From NCBI RefSeq assembly GCF_014773395.1, contig NZ_JACXAF010000006.1, positions 62,001 to 126,000 on the forward strand: a stretch of DNA of 64,000 bases. Reading direction: 5' to 3'. The DNA comes from Neiella litorisoli. GTDB lineage: Bacteria; Pseudomonadota; Gammaproteobacteria; Enterobacterales; Neiellaceae. The position numbers and the translations under genes were made by a program. Shown here piece after piece: positions 1 through 9,932 of the stretch. The stretch's first letter is position 1, and each line of letters opens with the position of its first letter. The notes beneath the pieces were generated by a model. That model searched no databases and was not told the origin of the DNA. It saw nothing but the letters and a program-made list of their open reading frames with translations.

Positions 1-659
1 AAGCTGTGCTTGACCTCCGTGTCGTCCATACTGAAATGGTTAATGTCGCCGGTTAAAATCTGGCGCACCAGTTTGACGTGATAAGACTTGATGCGATGCA
101 GTTTGCGCAGGTGCGATTTCAGGATGATTAGGCGGTTCATGAGCTCATCGTTGGAGCGAGTGAGCATGGCATCTTCTAATTCGCTGATTTCATCCTCGGC
201 TTCCAATACGGACTCGGTGTAGCGAATGGCCGACGCATTCAATATTTTGCTAAGCAATAACGCCGGTGATTGAACATAGTGAGCAAGCTGCTCGTCTTGC
301 CACATGGCTTCAACGCCAAGCGATGGCTCAGTGCGTCGGGTAATCAAAATTCTATCGCCGACAAATGCCGATAGCGCCATGGTTTTTACATCAAGCAGTT
401 CTTCAGTTTTGCTGAATCCTCGGTACAGCACCAAACTCAAGTGATCAAAGCTTTCTACTTTCGGTGGCCGGCGGTCACGTTGGGCATCTTCAATTGCTAG
501 AGTATGACAACCGAGCTCAGCAAGCAATGCCCGCTCCTGCTCTTTCGGTTCCCGGACAAAATCAATCCAAATGAAACCGCTATCGTTTTGCCATTGCTTG
601 ATTAACTGCTCATCACCCATGGTGATTGATTGCTCAGAAAAATAGGCTACTCGTATCAA
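1..659 (-). CDS. CorA-family divalent metal transporter (3' end cut by window edge)
   Basis: About 219 residues of the cytoplasmic N-terminal part of a CorA-like Mg2+/Co2+ (or Zn2+) transporter are visible. The reading frame is open to base 1, so the membrane helices and the GMN signature lie outside the window. The translated part contains the family-like stretches FIWIDF, AIEDAQR and DRILITRR, followed by a long charged helix, as in the CorA funnel domain. The chosen start is TTG at 659, with an AGAGGG-like site about 10 bases upstream; an ATG at 620 is the alternative. Without the pore motif the exact subfamily and ion cannot be told. Confidence 0.75.
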   Translation of the reverse strand, partial: MIRVAYFSEQSITMGDEQLIKQWQNDSGFIWIDFVREPKEQERALLAELGCHTLAIEDAQRDRRPPKVESFDHLSLVLYRGFSKTEELLDVKTMALSAFVGDRILITRRTEPSLGVEAMWQDEQLAHYVQSPALLLSKILNASAIRYTESVLEAEDEISELEDAMLTRSNDELMNRLIILKSHLRKLHRIKSYHVKLVRQILTGDINHFSMDDTEVKHS

Positions 660-696
660 GGCCAAGCCCTCTTATTCATTGTTCGAACCGGCGGTA

Positions 697-1512
697 TCAT
701 GGCGCAGGTTGTTCAGGTTGAATTTCATGCCACAAGCGAAGAAAGGCGCGGGTGGCTTGTTGTTGTAACTCGCCAACCTGCTCGGTTGGGCAAAACAGCG
801 TAATGGTGAGCTTATTTTTGCCCAGCTCTGTGGTACTCAGGTTAATCGAGGGTGCGACTTGAGTCGCTTCCACATCCATGCGCTGGTGGAGAAAGCCAGA
901 GTAACGGCTGGCGGTTTCCCGAAATGGTTCGACTAGCGTTTCTAATTCGCGCTGCAGGGGCTCAAAAATCGGTTCAATATTGACGTTGGCTTCACGTACA
1001 ACACTGAAACTGTGCATCACATAACGGCGCATAAAATTGAGGTTTTTGGCGGGATACAACAGCAGCGTGTTGTTGGGAATGTAGAGGGTTTTACCGGTGT
1101 AACTGTAATCGCCGGCGACATTGACCTCCTGAATGGTCGTTTTCACCCAATCAACGTCGACGACCTGACCGGTCAGGCCATTGATATCAACCCAGTCGCC
1201 AATGCGGAATTGGCGGTTTAAGCTCCACACGAAAAAGCCCAGCAAACACTGTAGAAATTCTTTGGTGGCAACGACAATGGCGACCATAAAAGCCGCCAGC
1301 GACAGCGCCACATTTTGCAATTCAGAAAGCCAGATAAAGCCAATTAGCAGGACAATCATCAACGAGCTGACGTTTCTGATTGTGCTTGCGCGATTCAGCT
1401 GTTCGCTCGGCTCCATGTCTTTTAAAAAGTAGCTGAACGTGACTTTCCTAAGCAGGTAGACGGTAAGTAACAAACCAATACTCAGGGCAATTTTAACGAG
1501 CGTTTCGGTCAC
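697..1512 (-). CDS. MscS-family small-conductance mechanosensitive channel
   Basis: A membrane channel of about 271 residues that would release solutes on hypo-osmotic shock. Three hydrophobic segments lie at about residues 5-25, 50-70 and 70-95, followed by the beta-domain signature: RIGDWVDINGLTGQVVDVDW, then an IPNN-type segment typical of MscS-like proteins. It is about the length of E. coli MscS (286). AGGAG lies 7 bases before a GTG at 1512; a TTG one codon earlier (1515) is also possible. It is on the same strand as the neighbouring CorA-like gene, about 40 bases away. The family is clear; its gating properties cannot be read from sequence. Confidence 0.85.
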   Translation of the reverse strand: MTETLVKIALSIGLLLTVYLLRKVTFSYFLKDMEPSEQLNRASTIRNVSSLMIVLLIGFIWLSELQNVALSLAAFMVAIVVATKEFLQCLLGFFVWSLNRQFRIGDWVDINGLTGQVVDVDWVKTTIQEVNVAGDYSYTGKTLYIPNNTLLLYPAKNLNFMRRYVMHSFSVVREANVNIEPIFEPLQRELETLVEPFRETASRYSGFLHQRMDVEATQVAPSINLSTTELGKNKLTITLFCPTEQVGELQQQATRAFLRLWHEIQPEQPAP

Positions 1513-1571
1513 CAACAGGCTCCTTGTTGTGCGGTGTTAATAGGGGTTAATTGTGCGCTTAGTTTGCTGAA

Positions 1572-3269
1572 CTAGCTAGAGCCTGTTGCAGGGGCTGAAC
1601 TAGAGTCATAAACAAGGATCCGATTGCGGCCTAATGCTTTGGCTTGATACAGCGCCTGATCGGCATGCTCTAAGGCGTCGGCAACAGATGATTGCTGTGA
1701 TGGAATGACCGAGCATATGCCAATACTTGCGGTGACAAAGTGGCTCACATCAGAGTACTGGTTGGGCAACTCAAGTTGTGCGATTTGTTGTTGAATGCGG
1801 CTGGCCATACTGACGGCGTCGGCTTCAGCAGAATTGCCCAACACCACCACAAATTCCTCTCCGCCAAGACGGGCAACCATATCTTCAGCGCGGCGGATCG
1901 TTTGTTTCAGTGCACCAGCCACTGCCTTTAAATACTTGTCGCCAGTGGCGTGACCCATGTTGTCATTGACCCGCTTGAAATAATCAATATCGATGAGCAG
2001 GATGCTGAGGTAACTTTCGTTGCGCATATTTCGGCGCCATTCAATATCGATATGAGCGTCGAAATAGCCACGGTTTTTCAGTCCCGTTAGGGCGTCGGTT
2101 TGGGCCATTTGTTCGAGCTTGGCGTTAACCGATCTGAGCTCCATCGTTTTGGCTTCGACCTTTTCTTCCAGTACTAGGTTCGACTGAATGAGTCGATCGG
2201 CCATGGTATTCAAGGCTTGCGCTAAGCGGCCCAGCTCATCATCGGTAAATTGGCGAATACGTTTTTCAAGATGGCCCTCGCTGATCATCACCGCCACTTC
2301 GGTGAGATTGATCACCGGTCGAGTGATCTTGTGTGCCAATATCAACGACGCAACCAGAACAACAATCAATAAGAAGAAGATGAGATAGATGATCAGGTGT
2401 TTGAGATCTTCATTAATGGAGAGCACTTCGTCTTCATCCATTTTGACAATGATGACGATGTCGAATTCGGGGATCAGGCGACTGATGGCAAACACGGGCT
2501 TACCCCGATAATCATCAACACTTTGAAGCACATCTTCGCCACCACGAAAGTCACTGACCATCAGCTGCGACATGCCTGCGCCAGCACTAAATAATTGCGG
2601 GAAATCTTCAAAGCGCAGCGGCGTAAACACCAAGATGTTGTTGTTTGGGGTTTGGGTGGCCATAAATACTTCGCCGGTTTTACCTAGCCCAGAGTAATCC
2701 CGCATAAAGTCATTTAAGCGGTCCATGTTGACCTGCATAGCGACAACACCGAGGGTTTCGCCATTGAGTTTTAACGGTGCAGAAAAAATAAAGGTTGGTG
2801 CCTGATATTCGGCATCGGCCAGTAACATTGAGGTGGTTTGGTGGTCACGGCCACGCTGAAACAGCACATGGTCCTGAAACGACTGGCCGTCTTTGCTGCC
2901 CGCCGATGACACCATAGTGGTGCCCTGTTGGCTAAGAATAAAAATATCGGTAATGGTTTCACTCTGATTGACCGCATCATCAAGAATGCGTTTGACCAGC
3001 GCCAGTGAATTGGTGTCGCCGTGGTCAATAAACTGTTGAAACGAAGCCCGCATTTGGGTGCGACTACTAATCAGGTTTAATTTGTCCCAATTAGCTTTGA
3101 TTAGCCCTTTCATCCGTTGATGTTGGACATTAGCCATCGACACTAAATGATATTTCGCTAAGTCTTTGACGATCTCCTGCGAGCTGAAGTAATACACTGA
3201 GGTCACAATCGAGTGGGTCGCAAATGCTAACAACAGCAATATGATCAGAATCTTATAGCGTATACTCAT
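1572..3269 (-). CDS. Membrane diguanylate cyclase with periplasmic Cache-like sensor, HAMP and GGDEF
   Basis: A predicted c-di-GMP synthase of 565 residues. TM1 is at about 7-27, a periplasmic Cache-like sensory region at about 30-285, TM2 at about 290-315, HAMP at about 316-370 and a GGDEF domain at about 390-555. The active-site motif is GGEEF at residues 469-473, which is catalytically competent. RAED, exactly five residues upstream, matches the RxxD inhibitory I-site, so product feedback is likely. It is divergently oriented to the next diguanylate cyclase, with about 150 bases between them. The ligand of the sensor is unknown. Confidence 0.9.
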   Translation of the reverse strand: MSIRYKILIILLLLAFATHSIVTSVYYFSSQEIVKDLAKYHLVSMANVQHQRMKGLIKANWDKLNLISSRTQMRASFQQFIDHGDTNSLALVKRILDDAVNQSETITDIFILSQQGTTMVSSAGSKDGQSFQDHVLFQRGRDHQTTSMLLADAEYQAPTFIFSAPLKLNGETLGVVAMQVNMDRLNDFMRDYSGLGKTGEVFMATQTPNNNILVFTPLRFEDFPQLFSAGAGMSQLMVSDFRGGEDVLQSVDDYRGKPVFAISRLIPEFDIVIIVKMDEDEVLSINEDLKHLIIYLIFFLLIVVLVASLILAHKITRPVINLTEVAVMISEGHLEKRIRQFTDDELGRLAQALNTMADRLIQSNLVLEEKVEAKTMELRSVNAKLEQMAQTDALTGLKNRGYFDAHIDIEWRRNMRNESYLSILLIDIDYFKRVNDNMGHATGDKYLKAVAGALKQTIRRAEDMVARLGGEEFVVVLGNSAEADAVSMASRIQQQIAQLELPNQYSDVSHFVTASIGICSVIPSQQSSVADALEHADQALYQAKALGRNRILVYDSSSAPATGSS

Positions 3270-3418
3270 TGCTAGAACCGTTGATTTTTTGGCTACACTC
3301 TAAACTGTAGCAAAGACGAGCCAAGGTATGGCCCGAGCAGTGTGGTAACGCCACCTGAAACGATCACGACACGCGACTCCCATGACCGGCGAGTGGCGCA
3401 TTTCAGCGGAGGAAGTTG

Positions 3419-4927
3419 ATGAGCCAGCCAAAAACCATTGGTGTCATCATCGTGTTATCGATTGTTATCAACCTCATTGTCCTAGTGAGTGTGATTTCAA
3501 CCATGACGTCGGTGGATGATCTGAACCAGTCCTGGCAAGAGATCACGCAATCAAACTCAAGTAAAGCGGCGGAGCTTATCAAGCTGGAGCGAACGCTCGG
3601 CTACGTCGGCTTTGTGCACCACTTTAAGAATTACATTATTCGCCGGCAGCCGACGTACTTAAACCAGGCGGTTGAATCCTATGAGGATGCCCAGCTTGCC
3701 ATTTCTAGGTTGCTGCTGTACGCCAAAGATGAAGATGAAACCCGTCACATTAATGCGGTAAAAAACACCCTAAATGCCTATTACAACAACCTGCAATCGA
3801 TCCAGTCGCTTAATCCAGATATTAGCGTCGAACAGTTAGATACGCTGGTTGCGGTTGACGATAGTCGCGCAGCGGCTGCACTTATCGCCTTGAGGGAGCG
3901 GTTGTCTCCTTATCTGTCTGCGCAATATCAGCAAGCGCAACGTTCGGCCACCGAAATACACAATCAGCTGAGAGTCGCCTCCGTTGTTATTGTTCCGATC
4001 CTATTGCTGATCAGTGCTGCTTTTATTTTTCAGATCAGAAAGTTCTACAAGCTGTCTCGCGTGTACCAAATGGTTCTCGACTCGTCGCCCGACGGTATTA
4101 TTTATACTGAATTCAATGGCGATATCATTCATTGCAACAAAGTCGCCCAAGGTATTTTTGGTTACAGCGAGAAAGAGTTGCTCGCGATGAAAGTCGAAGA
4201 GCTAGTGCCGGTTGAATACCGCGGCGATCACGCCAAGCATCGGCATTCGTTCAGCCACAACGGCGTGGTTAAAAAAATGGGCTCGCGGGATACCAAGCTC
4301 TACGGTTTGCGCAAAACCGGCGATTACATTGAAATTGACGTTGCCATTAGCGCGCTCAATGTTGACAACAAAATTCGCAACCTCGCCATTGTTCGCGACA
4401 TCACTAAATTACGCCATTTAGAACATCTGGCTGAAACTGATCACTTAACCTGCTTGATGAATCGCCGCGCCATTGATGCGGTGCTCGACCGCGAATACAA
4501 ACACGCGGTTCGTTATAACCGTCATTTGGCGGTGATGCTGATCGATTTAGACAACTTCAAAGAACTGAATGACTCCGAAGGCCACCTTAAGGGCGACGAG
4601 GCGTTGAAATTCGTCGCTGAATTCCTCAGCCAGAATATCCGCCCGTCTGATTATCTGGGTCGCTGGGGCGGCGATGAGTTTGTCTTGGTGTGTCCTGAAT
4701 TAACAGAAAAAGAAGCGTTAGAGTTTGCCGAGCGAATTCGCGAACGATTTCGACAACAGCCTAAAACCTTTGATACAGATTTAACCATGAGTGTTGGCAT
4801 CTCGGACATCGGTGCTGGCAATGCGGTTAAGTCGATCCGGCAGGTGACGCTAGATGCTGACAAGGCGCTTTATGCGGCCAAAGACAGCGGTAAAGACTGT
4901 GTCCGAACAATTAGCGAGATCGAGTGA
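3419..4927 (+). CDS. Membrane diguanylate cyclase with PAS and GGDEF domains
   Basis: A predicted c-di-GMP synthase of 502 residues. TM1 lies at about 9-29, a helical periplasmic region rich in Q and E at about 30-185 (resembling four-helix-bundle sensors), TM2 at about 190-208, PAS at about 215-335 and GGDEF at about 345-500. The catalytic GGDEF is at about 417-421 and RPSD five residues upstream is an I-site. The sequence GGAGGA sits 5 bases before ATG 3419; a TTG one codon earlier (3416) is less likely. It is followed after 57 bases by another c-di-GMP protein on the same strand, so the two may be co-transcribed. Confidence 0.9.
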   Translation: MSQPKTIGVIIVLSIVINLIVLVSVISTMTSVDDLNQSWQEITQSNSSKAAELIKLERTLGYVGFVHHFKNYIIRRQPTYLNQAVESYEDAQLAISRLLLYAKDEDETRHINAVKNTLNAYYNNLQSIQSLNPDISVEQLDTLVAVDDSRAAAALIALRERLSPYLSAQYQQAQRSATEIHNQLRVASVVIVPILLLISAAFIFQIRKFYKLSRVYQMVLDSSPDGIIYTEFNGDIIHCNKVAQGIFGYSEKELLAMKVEELVPVEYRGDHAKHRHSFSHNGVVKKMGSRDTKLYGLRKTGDYIEIDVAISALNVDNKIRNLAIVRDITKLRHLEHLAETDHLTCLMNRRAIDAVLDREYKHAVRYNRHLAVMLIDLDNFKELNDSEGHLKGDEALKFVAEFLSQNIRPSDYLGRWGGDEFVLVCPELTEKEALEFAERIRERFRQQPKTFDTDLTMSVGISDIGAGNAVKSIRQVTLDADKALYAAKDSGKDCVRTISEIE

Positions 4928-4984
4928 GTAGGGTTTGATGACGCAATTTTTTATCACAATGACTAGAGGAATTCGCTCTAACAT

Positions 4985-7492
4985 ATGACAGCTTTTTATA
5001 GCGTTTTAGTGGCCATTAATGTGTTGTGCGCAGCGCTTATTCTGGCCTACGGCATACAGCGTAAGCGTTACCAGTTTGTCTCTTTGGCGGCACTCAATGG
5101 CTTTAGTGCTTTGTTTAATTGGTTGAGCTTTTCGCTACTGAGCGCTACTGATATTAGTCAGGCGCTGGAGTTGAGCCGTTGGCATCTGGCGGTGATCATT
5201 GCCGCGTATCCTTTTTACATTCACACCTTTGGTACCTGGTCTAAGTTAAAGCACACCAACAAAATCACCATTGCCTTTATCATTTTCTCGATCGGCCTAC
5301 TCGCGGTTAACTTGCTGGCCGATTACCCCCTGCGCTATGGTCGTGATGCGGTTCTGGTGGAATACACCACCATTTTTAATGACACCGCACGCGTGCTGGT
5401 TGGCGAGACCAATGCACTATTCCCGCTAATTCACTTCAGCTATAGCGTGATTACGATCTTTCTTTGTTTTTGTGTTTATCGATTTTACAAAGAAAAAAGA
5501 AGCTTAGAATCGGGCTCGCTGCTGGTTACAATTTTGTTCCAGATATTTGCGGCTTATGCTGGCTTCAGAATCGATAGCCAGCAATCTTCGCTGGTGTATT
5601 TGGGAGCCGTGCCAATATCCATGTTATCGCTGGCAACCTTGGTGGTGATCAGTCAGGCGTTTAGAAAAACAACGTCAGCGCTTGAGAAAGAAGTTGGCGA
5701 ACGCAGCGAGTTTGACCGCTTATTTGCCGCATTGGCAAAGATCTCCAACGAAGGCAGTGGTGATCAGTTCTTTACTGATGTGATGGCGTTGCTGGCCAAA
5801 TATTGTAAAGCCGATTTCGCGATTCTAGGCTTGATCGATAAGGAGGATGCCAAATACATCCAAACCAAGTGTGTATTTCATCAGGGGGTCAGCATTGCCA
5901 ATTTCAGATACGCCAGACGAGGCACGCCTTGTGAGCAGGTGATTAGTCACGATGCGTGTGTTTACCCAAGCAAAGTTTGGGAGCACTTTCCGCTCGACAC
6001 CATGCTCAAAGATGAATTGATCCAAGGTTATTTGGGTTATCCCATTCTTGATGAGCAACAACAGGCGGTTGGCCTAATCGCCTTGTTGTTTCGAACACCG
6101 CTCACTGACAGTAAAAAGCTGAAACTAATTGCCGATGTGTTTGCGACCCGCATCGGTGCCGAGATGCGCCGCAGTCAGCTTGAGCAACAACTAACCACCA
6201 TGGCATTTAGTGATTACCTGACCGGGCTCCCCAACCGCACCTCGTTACTTAAGCAAACCAATCACTATCAAATTAACGCCCAGCACAATAATCAGGATGG
6301 TTTGCTGATGTTGTTTGATATTGACCATTTTGGCGAAATTAATCGCAAGTTTGGTACTGATATTGGTGATCAGACCTTGAAGATTATCGGTGAACGGCTC
6401 AGTCATTTTGCCTCGTCGAGTTGTTTTGTTGCTCGCTATGGCGGCGATGAATTTGTTGTGGCGTTTCCAACGGTAAAAGGCGAAATGCATGCGCTGGTTC
6501 GAACCCAGTGGACGGCTTTAAGCGCGGTATTTAAACGAACCTGCATCGTTGGCAACCGAAAAATCAACCTGAGCTGTAGCATGGGCGCGATTATGTTTCC
6601 GTCGCAATTGCACGAAAGTGTCGACATCATGGGGGCCGCTGAACATGCGTTAGTCAAAGCGAAGCAATCTGGGCGCGATAGTTACTGTTTATTTGAGCCT
6701 GCGATGATTGATTACATCGAGTATTCGCGCAGCATCGAGCAAGAGTTGCTGCAGGCCATTACGCACTCTAACGAACTTTTCATGGTTTATCAGCCCAAGG
6801 TGGATCGCCATAACAACTTGCTGGGTGCCGAAGCATTAGTGCGCTGGACCAGTGCCAAACGAGGCTTTATTTCGCCGGCAGAGTTTATTCCCGTGGCAGA
6901 AGAAACGGGCGCAATTCATAAGCTGGGGATGTGGATCACCGGCGACGTGTGTCGGCAAATTCGCCAATGGTTGGATCAAGGGTACGAACTGGTGCCGATT
7001 TCCATCAATATCACCTCTTCGCAGTTCGATGATCCGGAATTCATCAACCACCTGCTTGCTACCATCGAGTCGTTCGACATTCCCTATCACTTAGTTGAGT
7101 TGGAACTCACCGAGTCTGGAATTCTCAAAGATAAATCACGAGCCGTTGAATACTTGACGATGCTGCGCGATAAGGGCGTCACCATTGCTTTGGATGATTT
7201 TGGTACTGGCTATTCGTCGCTGTCATACATCAGCGACTTGCCATTCGATACCCTTAAAATTGATAAATCGTTTATCGATAAACTGGACGATGACAAAAAC
7301 AAAGAACTGGTCAAGTCCATTATCTCGATTAGCAAAACCTTGGGCGTTCAATTTGTGGCAGAGGGAACGGAAACTGAGCAGCAAGTCGAGATTATTTCCA
7401 GCTACGGCTGTCAGGTTTTTCAGGGGTATTTCTTTAGCCGTCCGTTGCCGGTTGACGAGTTTGTCGAAAAGCTTGCTAGAACAAACAACTAG
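4985..7492 (+). CDS. Membrane GAF-GGDEF-EAL dual c-di-GMP protein
   Basis: A protein of 835 residues. About seven hydrophobic segments fill residues 1-220, followed by a GAF-like region (about 245-400), GGDEF (about 405-560) and EAL (about 580-830). The GGDEF motif at 486-490 is intact, but the residues at the I-site position (SSSC) do not match RxxD. The EAL half keeps the phosphodiesterase residues: EALVRW at about 616, NIT, LTES, DDFGTGYSS, LKIDKSF and AEGTE. Both activities are therefore possible, and hydrolysis may dominate with GGDEF acting as a GTP sensor. A perfect GC hairpin overlaps its stop codon. Confidence 0.9.
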   Translation: MTAFYSVLVAINVLCAALILAYGIQRKRYQFVSLAALNGFSALFNWLSFSLLSATDISQALELSRWHLAVIIAAYPFYIHTFGTWSKLKHTNKITIAFIIFSIGLLAVNLLADYPLRYGRDAVLVEYTTIFNDTARVLVGETNALFPLIHFSYSVITIFLCFCVYRFYKEKRSLESGSLLVTILFQIFAAYAGFRIDSQQSSLVYLGAVPISMLSLATLVVISQAFRKTTSALEKEVGERSEFDRLFAALAKISNEGSGDQFFTDVMALLAKYCKADFAILGLIDKEDAKYIQTKCVFHQGVSIANFRYARRGTPCEQVISHDACVYPSKVWEHFPLDTMLKDELIQGYLGYPILDEQQQAVGLIALLFRTPLTDSKKLKLIADVFATRIGAEMRRSQLEQQLTTMAFSDYLTGLPNRTSLLKQTNHYQINAQHNNQDGLLMLFDIDHFGEINRKFGTDIGDQTLKIIGERLSHFASSSCFVARYGGDEFVVAFPTVKGEMHALVRTQWTALSAVFKRTCIVGNRKINLSCSMGAIMFPSQLHESVDIMGAAEHALVKAKQSGRDSYCLFEPAMIDYIEYSRSIEQELLQAITHSNELFMVYQPKVDRHNNLLGAEALVRWTSAKRGFISPAEFIPVAEETGAIHKLGMWITGDVCRQIRQWLDQGYELVPISINITSSQFDDPEFINHLLATIESFDIPYHLVELELTESGILKDKSRAVEYLTMLRDKGVTIALDDFGTGYSSLSYISDLPFDTLKIDKSFIDKLDDDKNKELVKSIISISKTLGVQFVAEGTETEQQVEIISSYGCQVFQGYFFSRPLPVDEFVEKLARTNN

Positions 7493-7517
7493 CGGCGGCG
7501 GTAAAACCGCCGCCGCT
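7491..7517. terminator. 12-bp perfect GC hairpin after the EAL gene
   Basis: The arms AGCGGCGGCGGT and ACCGCCGCCGCT are separated by AAA. The hairpin begins at the stop codon of the GGDEF-EAL gene and lies between convergent genes. No clear T run follows on the + strand, so it may be a weak or Rho-assisted terminator, or it may protect the mRNA 3' end. Confidence 0.5.
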
Positions 7518-7553
7518 GTGCATTTCTCGTCAATTCTCTCAGAGGCTAGACCG

Positions 7554-7982
7554 CTAGGGCGAGTTAATTAAAAATGATTTGGACGGGTCAACTAAGACGC
7601 GATCGCCCATTCCTTCGCGCCCCAACAACATCAGGTAGCTCATGTCCTCGCGATTGGTCAGCGTCACTTCAATCGGCCACTCCTGATCGCCGAGGCGGAT
7701 CAGAGTACGGATCACACAGCGTAATTCTGCGCCGCCATTTGATGACTTGATCCGGCGCGAGTCGTGCAACGGAGCATGACATTGCACCACTTGCTCCAAA
7801 TTATAAATGTCTGGGTGCAAGTCGAAGGATACAAATGGCCGACCGTTCTTGGTCAACTGCTTGAGATTATCGACATGCAATGAGGATGTTTTGGCGCCGG
7901 TATCCACTCTAATTTGCAGATCGCTGATGCCGAGCTGCGGCAGAGCACACAGCTCTAAGTTGCCAATCACCATTTTATCCAT
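7554..7982 (-). CDS. RimB-like ATP-dependent zinc protease family protein (retropepsin-like fold)
   Basis: A cytoplasmic protein of 142 residues with the motif RVDTGAKTSSLHVDNL at about residues 26-41, diagnostic of the family annotated as putative ATP-dependent zinc protease (PF05618). Its fold resembles aspartic retropepsins, with DTG as the candidate active site. It is the last gene of a three-gene operon behind rimK. In Pseudomonas the homologous RimB modulates RimK-dependent glutamylation of ribosomal protein S6, so a role in processing or regulating RimK tails is inferred. Confidence 0.85.
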   Translation of the reverse strand: MDKMVIGNLELCALPQLGISDLQIRVDTGAKTSSLHVDNLKQLTKNGRPFVSFDLHPDIYNLEQVVQCHAPLHDSRRIKSSNGGAELRCVIRTLIRLGDQEWPIEVTLTNREDMSYLMLLGREGMGDRVLVDPSKSFLINSP

Positions 7983-7997
7983 GCTTATTCATCCTCT

Positions 7998-9005
7998 TTA
8001 TGCTGACTCGGGCATGACCACATCTTGCAGCTTTTCAATGTGTTCAACAATCTCTTCTGGCTCTTCGTCAAAATAAGCAATGTGATAAATCGCATCACCT
8101 TCTTGGGCCAGCGGAATATTTTGTTTGCCAATCACAATACCGGCGCGGCTGGCCACAATTTGCCCTAAGCTGGTTCCCATGGGGCTATGGATCTGCGCCA
8201 GCAACTGGCCCTTTTCTACATTGGCGCCAAGCTTCACGCACTCGTGCAGCAAGCCACTCGCAGAGCAGCGGATCCATTCGCTTTTGTTGGCAATGAACGG
8301 CACTATTTTTTTGCGCTTGCGGTGGCGCACCATTTGCAATTCAGCCAGCACCTTGAGGATCCCTCGCACGCCGGCGCGAATCGACAACTCATCAAAGCGC
8401 AGCGCTTGGCCAGCTTCGTAAAGTAAGATCCGAGTGCCGTTTTCAACCGCCGCCTCGCGCAGCGAACCATCACGCAAGTCTGAGTTGAGCAGCACTGGCA
8501 CTCCGAATTCTTCGGCAATGCGCAAGGTTTGCTCGTCGGCTAAGTTGGCGCGAATTTGCGGCAAGTTCGAGCGGTGAATCGCACCGGTGTGCAAATCAAT
8601 GCCGTAATCGCAATGAGTCACTACTTCGCGCAAAAAGGTATTGGCAACACGCGCCGCTAACGAGCCTTTTTGAGAGCCCGGAAAGCAGCGGTTCAAATCG
8701 CGTCGGTCTGGCATATAACGGCTCTGGTTGAGTACGCCATAGACGTTGACCATGGGCACCAGAATTAAGGTGCCATTGAGCAATCTGAATTTTTGGTCAT
8801 GCATCAGACGGCGAATGATCTCAATACCATTGAGTTCATCACCATGAATCGCCGCGCTAACAAACACAATCGGCCCAGCTTTCTTGGCTCGGCGAACATA
8901 CACAGGAATCGATACATCGGTGTCTGTGTAAAGCTTGGCGACCGGCAACTTCAGTTGCAGGGTCTGGCCGGGGGCGATGTCGTGATCACCAATACGCAGG
9001 TTCAT
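7998..9005 (-). CDS. Succinylglutamate desuccinylase/aspartoacylase-family zinc hydrolase
   Basis: An M14-like deacylase of 335 residues. The zinc-binding signature AIHGDELNGIE lies at about residues 53-63 and a second histidine in GIDLHTGAIH at about 137-146. The C-terminal 90 residues form a lipoyl-like beta domain (GxNVEKGQLLAQIHSPMG), common in this subfamily. The start overlaps the stop of rimK by the ATGA arrangement, so translation is coupled. Substrate is unknown. The context suggests processing of amino-acyl or glutamyl conjugates made by the RimK ATP-grasp enzyme rather than arginine catabolism, since no ast genes are adjacent. Confidence 0.85.
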   Translation of the reverse strand: MNLRIGDHDIAPGQTLQLKLPVAKLYTDTDVSIPVYVRRAKKAGPIVFVSAAIHGDELNGIEIIRRLMHDQKFRLLNGTLILVPMVNVYGVLNQSRYMPDRRDLNRCFPGSQKGSLAARVANTFLREVVTHCDYGIDLHTGAIHRSNLPQIRANLADEQTLRIAEEFGVPVLLNSDLRDGSLREAAVENGTRILLYEAGQALRFDELSIRAGVRGILKVLAELQMVRHRKRKKIVPFIANKSEWIRCSASGLLHECVKLGANVEKGQLLAQIHSPMGTSLGQIVASRAGIVIGKQNIPLAQEGDAIYHIAYFDEEPEEIVEHIEKLQDVVMPESA

Positions 9006-9910
9006 TAGCCTATTCCTCGGGTTCTGTTGCGGTGTGGTTTGGCATTCTTTTCGATAAATTCGTAAATCAAGCCGGCGACATCTTTGTGTGTGGCCACTTC
9101 AATGCCCTCAAGACCGGGTGATGAATTCACTTCCATCACCACAGGCCCGTTGTTGGACTGCAAAATGTCCACACCACACACGTTCAAGCCCATGGCTTTG
9201 GCGGCTTTTAGTGCAGTGGCGCGCTCATCTTTGGTTAACCGTACCAGTTTTGCGGCACCACCACGGTGTAAATTAGAGCGAAATTCACCTTCCGGCGCTT
9301 GTCGCTTCATTGCCGCCACGACTTTGTCGCCAACCACAAAACAACGCAAATCGGCGCCTTTTGCTTCTTCAATATACTCTTGCACCAGAATGTTGGCTTT
9401 TAGGCCCATAAAGGCTTCAATAACGCTCTCCGCTGCTTTATTGGTTTCCGCCAGCACGACGCCAATACCCTGAGTCCCTTCGAGCAACTTAATCACACAC
9501 GGCGCGCCGCCAACATTGCGGAGCAAATCGCGGATTTTATCCGGTTTGCTGGCAAACCCAGTCCGCGGCAGACCAATGCCTTTACGAGAGAGTAGTTGCA
9601 ATGAGCGGAGTTTGTCACGAGAACGGCTGATGGCTACCGATTCGTTCACACAAAAGGTGCCCATCATTTCAAATTGGCGAACGACCGCCGTGCCGTAAAA
9701 GGTAATAGAGGAACCGATTCTCGGGATCACCGCATCATACTGTGGCAGATCTTTACCCATGTAACGCACTTTGGGATTGCTACTGGTAATGTCCATGTAG
9801 CAGTGCAGGGTGTCGATGATGTCGACTTGGTGACCCCTTGCTTCGCCAGCTTCTTTCAGACGACGGGTTGAGTACAGTGATTCATTTCTTGAAAGGATGG
9901 CAATTTTCAT
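9005..9910 (-). CDS. rimK: RimK, ribosomal protein S6--L-glutamate ligase
   Basis: An ATP-grasp ligase of 301 residues, almost the same length as E. coli RimK (300). It adds glutamate residues to the C-terminus of ribosomal protein S6. Visible features are the N-terminal [18 protein letters not shown], the ATP-grasp motifs [17 protein letters not shown] (about 133-149) and [15 protein letters not shown] (about 173-187), and the metal-binding [12 protein letters not shown] near 257-268. It is the first gene of an operon with an aspartoacylase-like and a zinc-protease-like gene. Confidence 0.95.
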   Translation of the reverse strand: MKIAILSRNESLYSTRRLKEAGEARGHQVDIIDTLHCYMDITSSNPKVRYMGKDLPQYDAVIPRIGSSITFYGTAVVRQFEMMGTFCVNESVAISRSRDKLRSLQLLSRKGIGLPRTGFASKPDKIRDLLRNVGGAPCVIKLLEGTQGIGVVLAETNKAAESVIEAFMGLKANILVQEYIEEAKGADLRCFVVGDKVVAAMKRQAPEGEFRSNLHRGGAAKLVRLTKDERATALKAAKAMGLNVCGVDILQSNNGPVVMEVNSSPGLEGIEVATHKDVAGLIYEFIEKNAKPHRNRTRGIG

Positions 9911-9932
9911 TAGTGGGTCTCAAATTAAAACG

